A DNA stretch of 64,000 bases from Pseudomonadales bacterium (GTDB lineage Bacteria; Pseudomonadota; Gammaproteobacteria; Pseudomonadales; Azotimanducaceae). The position numbers and the translations under genes are program-made. The DNA is taken from positions 1 through 64,000 of the forward strand of contig JANQPF010000005.1 in NCBI GenBank assembly GCA_028285415.1. Reading direction: 5' to 3'. The notes beneath the pieces were generated by a model. The model had not been told where the DNA came from. It did not search any database and worked only from the letters and a program-made list of their open reading frames with translations. Positions 53,759 to 62,293 of this stretch are shown in pieces; within the stretch, counting starts at the first letter, position 1, and every line of letters starts with the position of its first letter.

Positions 53759-53967
53759 CCCCTGCCCGCCGCTGAACGGGTTGCTGCGATAGCCGAGCAG
53801 GGCGATGCGCAGCGCACGGCCTTCTGGCGCCGCCGGGGTTTCCAGCGATGTTGCGGCGTGGGAGGGGTACAGCGTTGCCTGCCTTTTGTGTCATTCAGCA
53901 AAGGGAGGGCATTCTAAAGAGTGCAGCCAGACGGCGCCAGGCTGCGAGGCGGCGGGTTAACGGCGGT

Positions 53968-54846
53968 TCAGCACCGATTGTCGACAACCAGCTCCGGCGC
54001 GCGCAGCTTGGGATCGAGCTCCTGCTGCGACTGATTGATGTGCAGGTGGTGATAAAGATTTGCGATCCACTGATGTCCTTCCTGGGTGCGCTTCAGGTAT
54101 TCGATCCCCGCGCCGATGTAGGGGTGCACGTGTGAGTAGAAGAACTCCGGAAAGCCTTCGCGCAGACCGCCTGCGTTGGCGAAGCCGAGCCGGGCCGCTT
54201 CACCCGTCTCGACGAATTCTGCAAAAAGACGCGACAGCTTCTGCAGGTATTGCGGATCCGCCATCTGACCAATCAGGTCGGCGGCGCGCACCAGGGCGGC
54301 CAGGCTGTCGGTTTCCTGGTAGCGAATTGCGCTGGGGACAGGGAAGCGGGTCATTTCGATGCACTTGCTGACTGCCACCGTATCGATGGCCGGGTCGTTG
54401 GCAAAACGGTTGGTGACGAACATGATTCCACGCGTCACGTGATATGGCGTCATGTAGGCGTCGGTCGATCCGGGAGGCGGGATGACACGCGCATCAGTCT
54501 CATCGGCCAGGCAGCTCTCCACGGTATCCTCGGGCAGGAGGTTCTTCAGATAGCCGACGTCGTGAAACAGCATAGCGACGACGGCCTGCAGCCAGTCGTG
54601 CGGCGTCAGATCACCGCGTGCCAGCTGCCTGCCCTGCAAAATGGTCTGGCCGACGTCGGTAACCAACATCGTGTGCTGCACGTCGTGGTACGGGCAGTCA
54701 CAGTTCAGCAGCGCCTCCATGGCGGTGCGTGCGGCCTGCTCCAGTGACTGGGTCTGCTGGGTTTCCGGCTCGGGAAACAGGCGCAGAAATTCGCTGACGG
54801 TGTGCGCCACAAATGCGTCGATCAGCTTGGTATTGGGGTTGAACAT
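53968..54846 (-). CDS. HD domain phosphohydrolase
   Basis: A 292-residue protein of the HD superfamily: NCDCPYHDVQHT (first metal His/Asp), VVAMLFHDVGYLKN (the HD pair) and TPYHVTRGIMF later. It resembles cyclic-nucleotide phosphodiesterase-like HD proteins without a GYP motif. The start MFNPNTKLIDAF at 54846 is chosen because an upstream in-frame ATG at 54900 overlaps the promoter of the divergent regulator gene; no strong ribosome binding site is visible. Substrate is unknown. Confidence 0.83.
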   Translation of the reverse strand: MFNPNTKLIDAFVAHTVSEFLRLFPEPETQQTQSLEQAARTAMEALLNCDCPYHDVQHTMLVTDVGQTILQGRQLARGDLTPHDWLQAVVAMLFHDVGYLKNLLPEDTVESCLADETDARVIPPPGSTDAYMTPYHVTRGIMFVTNRFANDPAIDTVAVSKCIEMTRFPVPSAIRYQETDSLAALVRAADLIGQMADPQYLQKLSRLFAEFVETGEAARLGFANAGGLREGFPEFFYSHVHPYIGAGIEYLKRTQEGHQWIANLYHHLHINQSQQELDPKLRAPELVVDNRC

Positions 54847-54975
54847 AATTAGCGGCAGTGTAAGACACCGGTGTGGCGCCCATCGTGCACTGGTCCTCAA
54901 ATCGATCGTAGACGTGACACGATTTCTATAAATGAATACTATGCAAGTTGAGATCTCTAAAAGTGAGTGCGATTC

Positions 54976-55905
54976 ATGTCACATATTGAGTTGCGCCATC
55001 TCCGTACGCTGGTGGCGCTGCGCGACACGGGCAGTCTGGTGGAAGCTGCGGATCGGGTTTTCCTGACGCAGTCCGCGCTCTCACATCAGATCAAAGAGCT
55101 CGAATCTCGCATCGGCTGCACGCTGTTCGTGCGCAAAACCCGACCGGTGCGGTTCACGAGCGCGGGCACGCGCTTGTTGAAGCTGGCCGACGAGGTGCTG
55201 CCGCGCGTGCATAGCACGGAGCTGGATTTGCAGCGCCTGGCCGGCGGCGAGTCCGGGCGTATTTTCATGGCCATCGAATGCCACAGCTGCTTCGAGTGGC
55301 TGCTGCCAGCCATAGATACCTACCGCGACCAGTGGCCCGACGTGGAGCTCGACATTGCCAGCGGCTTCCACTTCGCGCCGTTGCCAGCGCTTGCTCGTGG
55401 CGACCTGGACCTGGTCATCACGGCGGACCCGGTGGAAGAGCTGGGTGTGCACTACTTTCCCCTTTTCAGCTACGAGGCACAGCTGGCGATGTGCAAAGAT
55501 CACGTGCTCGTAGCGCGTGAGTGGCTGGAGCCGATGGACCTCAGTCAGGAGGTGCTGATCAGCTACCCGGTGGATCGTTCGCGTCTGGATCTCTTCACGA
55601 GTTTCCTTGATCCGGCCGGCGTCGAGCCCAAGCGGGTGCGCCATGCTGAGCTGACGACCATGATCGTGCAGCTTGTCGCCAGCGGCCGCGGCGTGGCGTG
55701 CCTGCCCAACTGGGCCCTGCACGAATACTCGGAGAAAGATTACCTGGCTGTGCGTTCTCTGGGTGAGGAAGGGGTCTGGCCCACGCTGTATGCGGCCGTC
55801 CGCAAGGACCAGGCAACGGCGCCGTTCATTGAAGGTTTTATCGAGGTGGCCAAAACCTCCTGCTTCGAAAACCTGGTGGGCATCGTCACCGCCGAGCTCG
55901 GTTGA
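54976..55905 (+). CDS. metR: LysR-type regulator, MetR-like
   Basis: A 309-residue LysR regulator. The helix-turn-helix region (MSHIELRHLRTLVALRDTGSLVEAADRVFLTQSALSHQIKELE) and effector-domain SGFHFAPLPALARGDLDLVITAD match MetR, the homocysteine-responsive activator of methionine genes, better than other LysR types. The ATG at 54976 starts exactly at the family consensus; an ATG 9 nt upstream is less likely. Target genes are not adjacent. The HD hydrolase gene is divergent, sharing about 130 bp of control region. Confidence 0.85.
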   Translation: MSHIELRHLRTLVALRDTGSLVEAADRVFLTQSALSHQIKELESRIGCTLFVRKTRPVRFTSAGTRLLKLADEVLPRVHSTELDLQRLAGGESGRIFMAIECHSCFEWLLPAIDTYRDQWPDVELDIASGFHFAPLPALARGDLDLVITADPVEELGVHYFPLFSYEAQLAMCKDHVLVAREWLEPMDLSQEVLISYPVDRSRLDLFTSFLDPAGVEPKRVRHAELTTMIVQLVASGRGVACLPNWALHEYSEKDYLAVRSLGEEGVWPTLYAAVRKDQATAPFIEGFIEVAKTSCFENLVGIVTAELG

Positions 55906-55908
55906 GTT

Positions 55909-56484
55909 TCAGGGAATCAGCGTCCGCTGCTGCCACGCACCGTCCACCTGTTCGAAGCGCTGGCGGTCGTGCACGCCGTTGTCCTGGGTGAGATCCAGCC
56001 GTTCGATCTGCTTTGGCTCGAGCAGCAGCCCGCGCGCGTTGGGCGGCGCGCGCAGCGGTTCGTCGACGGCGAGCCTGCCGAATACTTCCAGCAGATGCTC
56101 GCGGGAATCTATGTGGCTGCTTTGCGGGTCGTGAAGCTCATACAGCCAGTCCATGCGCTTTGGCGCGTCGGGTCTGAGCGCCCAGCTTGCTGCCAGCGTC
56201 TCGGGCGACAGCGGCGCGGCAACGACGTCGAACCGGTATTGCAGCGACAAACTCGGCCAGTAGGTGCAGAACGCAAAACGCTCCTGGATATGCGGCCACT
56301 TGGGGCTCGAAGCGTTGACGAATACCGCAAGCTGACCTTCGATGTCCCTGAGCACCAGCGTGCGTACTTGCGGTTGACGGTCCGCGTCGACGTTGGCAAC
56401 GGTGCACAGATGCGCCATCGGATCGTCCGCCGCGCGCGCTGCCTCGCGTTCGGTGCGAAACAAAGCCAGCGGATCGACGTTCAT
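55909..56484 (-). CDS. Pyridoxamine 5'-phosphate oxidase-like flavin protein
   Basis: A 191-residue FMN split-barrel protein of the PdxH-related family, with NVDADRQPQVRTLVLRD near 30-46, YWPSLSLQYRFDVVA and WALRPDAPKRMDWLY. True PdxH enzymes (about 215 residues) make pyridoxal phosphate; shorter relatives like this have diverse or unknown flavin functions. The ATG at 56484 overlaps the upstream metallohydrolase stop by 1 nt, so the two are coupled. Function unknown. Confidence 0.85.
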   Translation of the reverse strand: MNVDPLALFRTEREAARAADDPMAHLCTVANVDADRQPQVRTLVLRDIEGQLAVFVNASSPKWPHIQERFAFCTYWPSLSLQYRFDVVAAPLSPETLAASWALRPDAPKRMDWLYELHDPQSSHIDSREHLLEVFGRLAVDEPLRAPPNARGLLLEPKQIERLDLTQDNGVHDRQRFEQVDGAWQQRTLIP

Positions 56485-57347
56485 CAGCCTGCGTCGTCCG
56501 CCTGGACAATCTGTACCCAGCGTTCGGCGGAGATGAAACCACTGCCCCAACCCGGGTAAGCCTCGTCGATCTCAGCCGCGATCTCAGCGCTGGCCGCGCC
56601 CGCGGCCAGGCGCTCACGGATCAGCGCGCTCGAAGATTTGACGGCTGCGGTGGTTGCCGCCAGCTCATCCAGCGTCGACAGCGTGCCGTGGCCCGGAATG
56701 ACCTGAATATCCGCCGGAACCAGACCGATGACCCGCTCGACGTTCGCCACGAAACCGTCGATGCTGCCGCCGGCTGCAACGTCCACGAAAGGAAAGCGTT
56801 CCTTGAAGAAATGATCGCCCATGTGGATGACGTTGGCCTGCTTGAACCACACCACGGAGTCCCCGTCCGTATGGCCATTCGGCAGGTGCAGCACAACGAG
56901 CGTATCGTCGTTGAAATGTACGGTGACGTCATCGTCATAGGTGACGAGCGGCAGGCCGCTGCGCGGGAAGTCTTCCTGGTCGAGCAGGCGCACCCGCACG
57001 TTGTCGTGAGAGATGATGGTGCCGGTATCGCCCATCTGCGGATTCGAGCCCGTGTGGTCGCCGTGGTAGTGGGTGTTGAGAATGAGCTTCGGCCGTTCGC
57101 CGCCAAGCGCGTCCAGCGCTGCGATGATCTTGTCGCCGAGTGGCGCAAACTGATCGTCGATGATCAGCGTGCCATCGGGCCCGACGGAGGCACCGATGTT
57201 GCCGCCGGCGCCCTCCAGCATGTGCACGGTACCCGACACGTGTTGGGCTTTGATTTCGACGTTGGCGAAACGGTCGGCAGGTCCTGCCATGGCTGTCGCT
57301 GCGGCGAGCAACCACAGCGCACAGATGATACGAATTGAGTTCGACAT
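56484..57347 (-). CDS. Metallo-beta-lactamase-fold hydrolase, exported
   Basis: A 287-residue secreted or periplasmic enzyme with a signal peptide (MSNSIRIICALWLLAAATAMA). The dinuclear zinc motif HYHGDHTG (His, His, Asp, His), then NGHTDGDS, a GD strand and PGHG complete the MBL site. It matches cyclase/SoxH-like MBL hydrolases rather than antibiotic-hydrolysing beta-lactamases, so no resistance role is implied. GGGAGGGAG precedes the ATG at 57347. It is third of a four-gene minus-strand operon. Confidence 0.9.
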   Translation of the reverse strand: MSNSIRIICALWLLAAATAMAGPADRFANVEIKAQHVSGTVHMLEGAGGNIGASVGPDGTLIIDDQFAPLGDKIIAALDALGGERPKLILNTHYHGDHTGSNPQMGDTGTIISHDNVRVRLLDQEDFPRSGLPLVTYDDDVTVHFNDDTLVVLHLPNGHTDGDSVVWFKQANVIHMGDHFFKERFPFVDVAAGGSIDGFVANVERVIGLVPADIQVIPGHGTLSTLDELAATTAAVKSSSALIRERLAAGAASAEIAAEIDEAYPGWGSGFISAERWVQIVQADDAG

Positions 57348-57356
57348 ACTCCCTCC

Positions 57357-58115
57357 CTAAAAATTGATGTGTGTGCCGGTTTTCGTGTGATCGGACCACG
57401 CTTCCGGCGCGCTCTCCTGATGACGCTTCATGACTCTGTAGAGAAAACCATGGGCGCTGGCCGAGAGCGCATCCGTGATCAAGCTGTCGGTGTCTACCTC
57501 CGCGGCGCGGCGCATCATTCTCTCGAATGTGAAGATGAAGTTGTTGGTGTGTCGCGCGCGCACTTCCGTGGCGTAGAAGAGATCAAACTTCTCCTGCGGG
57601 TCGTCCAGGGACAAATGCAGCGTCAGCAGGCGCCGGGAAAACGCCTCACGATCCACGCCGCTGCTTTGCGCGGAGAAGAGCTCTGCGATTTCTTTGTCGG
57701 CGGATACGCCGGGATTGCCTTGACTGGAGATGTACAGGAGACCCGATATGGAACCGAGCTGGCCGCGAATCGAGTTGGCAACCTGGAGAAACGCCTCCTG
57801 TCGCGCGTGGATTTCGCTCGCGGCCAGGTTCTCTGACTGGATAACCGCCTGCTCAGCGCTTCTGCGGATCTCGATTGCCTGGGCGCGCAGCGCCTCGGTA
57901 TTCTGCTCGAGCTCTTTCTGCTGCAGAAAGTAGCCGATGACAAGCCACAGGAAAGCCAGCGGCGCGGAGGCGCCTTCCAGGAAGTTGCCCAGGGTTTCCG
58001 GCGGCATGTTGCTGAAATTCACCCAGCCGACCGTGCTACTGATGTAAATAATACCCAGCAGAATCCACGTGCCGGTCAATCCCAGACCGAGCCAGATGCG
58101 CCAGTTCATATTCAC
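57357..58115 (-). CDS. Two-helix membrane protein with coiled coil, unknown
   Basis: A 252-residue protein starting at GTG 58115 or ATG 58109. Two membrane helices at about 6-29 and 48-65, then a Gln/Glu-rich coiled coil (about 66-115) and a C-terminal soluble region. I do not recognise the family. It lies 24 nt downstream of the small gene 58295-58140 and 9 nt upstream of the metallohydrolase gene, in the same operon, which suggests a membrane-tethered partner of the exported hydrolase. Confidence 0.75.
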   Translation of the reverse strand: MNMNWRIWLGLGLTGTWILLGIIYISSTVGWVNFSNMPPETLGNFLEGASAPLAFLWLVIGYFLQQKELEQNTEALRAQAIEIRRSAEQAVIQSENLAASEIHARQEAFLQVANSIRGQLGSISGLLYISSQGNPGVSADKEIAELFSAQSSGVDREAFSRRLLTLHLSLDDPQEKFDLFYATEVRARHTNNFIFTFERMMRRAAEVDTDSLITDALSASAHGFLYRVMKRHQESAPEAWSDHTKTGTHINF

Positions 58116-58139
58116 GGTTTCGTGACCGTGGGCTAGAGG

Positions 58140-58295
58140 TTATTCCCCGCCGCTGTCATCGGTACTTTCGCCACGCCGGCGAATTTCCGCGATGTCCCGC
58201 TGAATTTCGCTCAGACGAAAGAGAATGTCCGGCAGCTGGTCGCTTATGCGCCACAGTAGGTAGGCTATGGCGAGTAAGACGATGATGGTAAACAC
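58140..58295 (-). CDS. Small single-pass membrane protein, 51 residues
   Basis: A short protein with GTG 58295 preceded by GGAGAAG. An N-terminal helix (VFTIIVLLAIAYLLW) is followed by a charged amphipathic part (PDILFRLSEIQRDIAEIRRRG). It is the first gene of the operon with the two-helix coiled-coil protein, MBL hydrolase and flavin protein (stop 58142, next start 58115). I do not recognise it, but the site and position support a real gene. Confidence 0.7.
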   Translation of the reverse strand: MFTIIVLLAIAYLLWRISDQLPDILFRLSEIQRDIAEIRRRGESTDDSGGE

Positions 58296-58353
58296 TGATA
58301 CTTCTCCTTGATCTCAAGTCTCGTATTCTAACAAGAAAAGCGCCGGTGCTCCG

Positions 58354-59022
58354 TTAGTCGAGCGAGCCGGTGATGGATTTGCGCTGACTGATTTCGATCC
58401 AGTTGCCGTCCGGATCGCGCACGAACGAGATATAGGCAACCTCCCCCAGACGCACCGGCGCCATCCCTTCAGTGCCGCCGGCGTCGAGGATCTGCTGATG
58501 GGTGCCCACGACGTCGAACACCTGTACGGTCAGGTAGCGGTAGCCGCGGGCCTGGCGTTCGAAAGGTGCAACCTTTCCGGGCTCGAACGACAGCAATGAA
58601 GCGCCTACCGCAACCTCGTTGTCGCCGAGCGCGGGCAAGCCGAGCACGTCGCGGTAAAACGCGAGCGTTTGTTCGACGCTGTTCGTGGTGATGTGCATGC
58701 GGAGGTTGTGCTTGCCGGCGCCGGAAGGTGTGAGTATTACCTCGTTGTCGTCCGGATCGAGTAGCTCCAGCGGTTCGTCGACGGCATCGCTGTAGACTTC
58801 CAGGCGCCTGAGTCCCGTCGGCTGTTCTGTGGGAAGTGCGGCGCGGGTGTGGTTGATTTTCAACACGCTGTCGCCGATGGCATGCCGGTGCTGGTGAACG
58901 CCGCCGCCCACCTTCAGGAGCTCCGCGAACGGCACGCCGGCTTGCTCCTGCCAGAAAGCCAACATAGCATCCAGCTGATTCGTGTACAGGCCAACGTCGA
59001 CGGCAGGTTTAGCCAGTTGCAT
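58354..59022 (-). CDS. VOC family protein, two-domain glyoxalase/dioxygenase-like
   Basis: A 222-residue protein with two vicinal-oxygen-chelate domains (about 8-105 and 108-215). The second domain contains NLRMHITTNSVEQTLAFYRDVLGL and ends FVRDPDGNWIEI, the common VOC metal-site pattern. The fold covers glyoxalases, dioxygenases and resistance proteins; specific activity is not visible. It is divergent from the RsmB-like gene, whose ATG lies 46 nt away. Confidence 0.86.
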   Translation of the reverse strand: MQLAKPAVDVGLYTNQLDAMLAFWQEQAGVPFAELLKVGGGVHQHRHAIGDSVLKINHTRAALPTEQPTGLRRLEVYSDAVDEPLELLDPDDNEVILTPSGAGKHNLRMHITTNSVEQTLAFYRDVLGLPALGDNEVAVGASLLSFEPGKVAPFERQARGYRYLTVQVFDVVGTHQQILDAGGTEGMAPVRLGEVAYISFVRDPDGNWIEISQRKSITGSLD

Positions 59023-59068
59023 AACAGTCCCCCAGTTCTCACACGTGCACCTTACATCGGTTAGGCAG

Positions 59069-60001
59069 ATGACGTCTTCAGCCAGCGAACTGCCAGATGA
59101 CTTTCAGGACGCCGCAGCGTTTGTCGAAATGCTCACTGCCGTATACGGCGACGCGTCGGCGGCGGAAATCATGGTGTCCATGCGGGCGGATCGTGTGCTC
59201 AGCTATTGGCTGAACCCGCTGGTTGATGCGCCGTTCGAAGCGGTCGGCACCCCGCTCGACGGCATGCCGGAAATGCGATGCCTGCCGCGCGACTCTGAGT
59301 TCACCAGCACTGACGCTGCGAGCAGCGGCCGCGTCTACATACAGAACCCGTCGAGTCTGCTTGCGATTCGCGTACTTGATCCACAACCCGGAGAGGAAGT
59401 GCTGGATCTGGCTGCAGCGCCGGGGGGGAAAACCATTGCAATGGCGGTTGCCATGCGCAACGCCGGACGCATTGCCGCGGTTGAGCCGGTCAAAGGCCGT
59501 TTCCATCGGCTGCGTGCGAACGTCGAGCGCTGCGGGGTGAACATTGTTGCTTTTTATCAGCGTGACGGCCGCGGCGTCGGCCGTGCGGTGCCCGCGCGTT
59601 TCGACCGTGTGCTGCTGGATGCGCCCTGCAGCTCGCAGGCGCGTATGCGCTGGGATGATCCTTCAAGCTATCGACACTGGACCCGGCGTAAGGTCAGGGA
59701 AGCGAGCAGAAAACAGAAAAGCCTCGTGATGTCGGGTTATGCGGCGCTCAAACCCGGCGGGCGTATGGTTTACAGCACCTGCAGCTTTGCCCCGGAAGAA
59801 AACGAGCTCGTCATTGAACACCTGCTGAAGCGCACGGACGCCCGACTCCTGGAGATAGAGGCTTTACCCTGCAGAACCCTTCCAGGGCTGACCCGCTGGG
59901 GATCCCGGCCACTGCGGGAAACGTTGGCGCAGACCGTGCGCATCGTTCCCGATCAGGTCTGGGACGGCTTCTATCTGGCGAACATCGAAAAACCGGCCTA
60001 G
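59069..60001 (+). CDS. RsmB/NOP2-family RNA m5C methyltransferase
   Basis: A 310-residue SAM-dependent RNA methyltransferase that makes 5-methylcytosine in rRNA or tRNA. SAM site EVLDLAAAPGGKTIAMA, catalytic motif DAPCSSQARMRW and the covalent cysteine motif YSTCSFAPEENE. It is shorter than RsmB or RsmF (no N-terminal extra domain), resembling compact NOP2-type enzymes; the exact RNA target is unknown. It overlaps the sixA gene by 4 nt at the 3' end. Confidence 0.92.
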   Translation: MTSSASELPDDFQDAAAFVEMLTAVYGDASAAEIMVSMRADRVLSYWLNPLVDAPFEAVGTPLDGMPEMRCLPRDSEFTSTDAASSGRVYIQNPSSLLAIRVLDPQPGEEVLDLAAAPGGKTIAMAVAMRNAGRIAAVEPVKGRFHRLRANVERCGVNIVAFYQRDGRGVGRAVPARFDRVLLDAPCSSQARMRWDDPSSYRHWTRRKVREASRKQKSLVMSGYAALKPGGRMVYSTCSFAPEENELVIEHLLKRTDARLLEIEALPCRTLPGLTRWGSRPLRETLAQTVRIVPDQVWDGFYLANIEKPA

Positions 60002-60486
60002 AGCGTTTTGGGTGTGGTCAGCGACTCAAGCTCCGTGGCGCCGACGTTGAGATCCGCCCAGGCTCCGTCGTAGCGGAAAAGCGCGCAGCCGAACGTCACG
60101 AGGTTGTCGGTGATCCGACGCTGCCCGAGATCGTTGACCAGGTAGGTCAGCCCCGGATTGTGAGCGACGAGCGCCACCCGCTCGACGTCGTCCGGCGTCC
60201 CGCGCAGGCACGCCAGTGCCTGTTCGGGACCGGCCAGATACAGATCAACCGTTTCAACGACCACGGCGTCGGTTGCGGCTTCGATGAAGCCGGCGGTTGT
60301 CCGCGCGCGTAGCGCGGTGCTCGACCATATCCAGCTGGGTGCGTTCGGGTGCGCGGCAAACCAGGCCTGCATCGCGGTGCCGTCGCGCTCGCCGCGCGGG
60401 TTGAGCGGGCGATCGTGGTCGCGCTGGCCGATGGCGCCTTCAGCCGACTTGGCGTGCCGGACGATCCAGACGAAACGCTCGCTCAC
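59998..60486 (-). CDS. sixA: Phosphohistidine phosphatase SixA
   Basis: A 162-residue histidine phosphatase of the SixA family, which removes phosphate from histidine-phosphotransfer domains of hybrid kinases. The RHAKS catalytic His11 and GQRDHDRPLNPRGE, WSSTALRARTT, and VALVAHNPGLT motifs are complete. It is 11 nt downstream of the LLM oxidoreductase gene, in one operon, and overlaps the methyltransferase by 4 nt tail to tail. Confidence 0.92.
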   Translation of the reverse strand: MSERFVWIVRHAKSAEGAIGQRDHDRPLNPRGERDGTAMQAWFAAHPNAPSWIWSSTALRARTTAGFIEAATDAVVVETVDLYLAGPEQALACLRGTPDDVERVALVAHNPGLTYLVNDLGQRRITDNLVTFGCALFRYDGAWADLNVGATELESLTTPKTL

Positions 60487-60497
60487 GACGGTTCCCG

Positions 60498-61403
60498 TTA
60501 ATCCCAGAGGTCGAAAAATTCCTGGATGGCCTGCATCTGACCGCCACTGACCGCAGACGGCACGATGATGGGCGTCTTGATGCCGCTGTCAAACCAGGCT
60601 TCGATGCCGTCCCTGACTTCCGCCGGGCTGCCGAAGAGGGTGGTGTCGGCCAGCCACCGTTCGGACAGGCATTCCGGCACGCGATCGAGATCGTTTGCGG
60701 CAATGGCGTCTTCCACCCCCTGCATTTCTTCCTCGTAGCCGGCTTCTTTCCAGTAGTTGCGATAGTTCGGCAGAAACGCGTAGCCGGTCAGCGTTTTGCG
60801 GTTTACCGCCATGGCTGCCTCGCGATCTTCGCTGATACACGTCGGGATCATGTTGCCGATATGAAACTCGTCGTTGCTGCGGGCCTCTTCGGACAGCACG
60901 CTCAAAGATGCGCCCATGTGCGAGCGAGCGCCGTTGGCGAACACCATGCCGTCGCCGATCTCCTCGGCCAGCGCGATCATCTTGTTGCGCAGCGTCGCAA
61001 GCACAATGGGTGGGAGATCGCCAACCCGCGGCACCGCCTTGAGATCGGCCACAAACTGACGCATGTCGGCGAGCGGTTTGCCCTGGGTAATGCCAAGCCG
61101 GGTCATTGCGGGTTCGTGGCTGACGCCGACGCCGAAGCTGAATCGTCCGTTCGATACCTCGTGGACGAACGCCGCGGTCTGCGCGAAATCCGACACGTTT
61201 CTCGTATAGATCGGCGTGATCGAGGTGCCGAGTTTCACCTCGGAGGTGGCCATGGCAATGGCGGTGCAAAGCGACAGGCTGTCGCCGAGGCTGGGTCCAT
61301 AGATACCGGGAAAGCCGCGGCGTTCGATTTCCTGCGCCACTTCGATGGTCTTCAGGCGGCGTCCCGGCACGGCGGCCAGGCTGACAGCGGGAAGCTGCGT
61401 CAT
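60498..61403 (-). CDS. LLM-class flavin-dependent oxidoreductase
   Basis: A 301-residue luciferase-like monooxygenase. It has the TIM-barrel signature segments EVKLGTSITPIYTRN, SNGRFSFGVGVSHEPAMTRL and GSPAEVRDGIEAWFDSGI near the C terminus. Substrate and coenzyme (FMN or F420) are not determinable, FMN being likely. ATG 61403 has a good GGAGAGGAAT site and is preferred over an upstream open frame. The gene precedes sixA by 11 nt. Confidence 0.88.
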   Translation of the reverse strand: MTQLPAVSLAAVPGRRLKTIEVAQEIERRGFPGIYGPSLGDSLSLCTAIAMATSEVKLGTSITPIYTRNVSDFAQTAAFVHEVSNGRFSFGVGVSHEPAMTRLGITQGKPLADMRQFVADLKAVPRVGDLPPIVLATLRNKMIALAEEIGDGMVFANGARSHMGASLSVLSEEARSNDEFHIGNMIPTCISEDREAAMAVNRKTLTGYAFLPNYRNYWKEAGYEEEMQGVEDAIAANDLDRVPECLSERWLADTTLFGSPAEVRDGIEAWFDSGIKTPIIVPSAVSGGQMQAIQEFFDLWD

Positions 61404-61486
61404 ATTCCTCTCCAGAATGCTCACATAGATCAGCAAGATTATTGAAGGTGGCGGCAAATGACCACCGCACGCTCAGACTTTGACAG

Positions 61487-62248
61487 CTAGAACCATCGAT
61501 GACGGGCGGTATGGCGGCTGGTTGCGCGCTCGCGCGCCGCTATGAAGTCTTGCCTGGCAAATGCCTTGATGAGTGCAAGGCCCGCCACAAAGCCGCCGAT
61601 GTGCGCCCAGAAGGCAACGCCGCCGCCGGACTGACCGAGCGAGAAAACGCCGGATAGAAGCTGCAGCAGGAACCAGTAGCCGAGCATCAACACCGCGGGC
61701 ACGGAGATGGTGGTGACGTAGATGACAAGGATGATCAGGAGATGCACCCGGGCGCGCGGGAAGAGCAGCGCGTAGGCCCCCATTACCCCGCCGATGGCGC
61801 CGGATGCACCGACCATGGGCACCGTGCTGGCTGGGTCGGCTGCAATCTGCGCGCCGGCGGCGGCGAGCCCGCAAAGAAGATAGAAAGCGAAAAACCGCCC
61901 CGGGCCCATCACATCCTCGACGTTGTCACCAAACACCCACAAAAAAAGCATGTTGCCCAGGATGTGGAGCCAGCCGCCGTGCATGAACATCGAGCTGAAG
62001 AGCGAGCTGACCTCGCCGTCGCCGTTGATCTGGCAGACGAGGCCGTCACCGACCGGGAAGCGCGTACCCGGCGCTGCCGTGCTGAGGAGATCGCCCGGAA
62101 TAAGTCCGTAGAGACAGAGACTTTCCGCCATCGGTCCCGGCGCGCCGAAGCCCTGGACCACGCCCCACACTACGGCGTTCATGCCAATCAGCACGTAGGT
62201 CGCGATCGGCGCTCGCAACGTGGGATTTTCGTCTCGTATCGGGATCAT
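61487..62248 (-). CDS. Rhomboid family intramembrane serine protease
   Basis: A 253-residue membrane protease with about six helices. The catalytic serine is in GASGAIGG (with GxSG) and the partner histidine in AHIGGF. The long loop and helix HGGWLHILGNMLFLWVFGDNVED carries conserved His-Asn residues as in GlpG and bacterial rhomboids. The ATG at 62248 starts IPIRDENPT, the usual first segment. Substrates are unknown. Confidence 0.93.
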   Translation of the reverse strand: MIPIRDENPTLRAPIATYVLIGMNAVVWGVVQGFGAPGPMAESLCLYGLIPGDLLSTAAPGTRFPVGDGLVCQINGDGEVSSLFSSMFMHGGWLHILGNMLFLWVFGDNVEDVMGPGRFFAFYLLCGLAAAGAQIAADPASTVPMVGASGAIGGVMGAYALLFPRARVHLLIILVIYVTTISVPAVLMLGYWFLLQLLSGVFSLGQSGGGVAFWAHIGGFVAGLALIKAFARQDFIAARERATSRHTARHRWF

Positions 62249-62293
62249 GAAGCATTAGTCGCGGCCGCGGAGAAATAGTTCGGCGGGTCTTGC

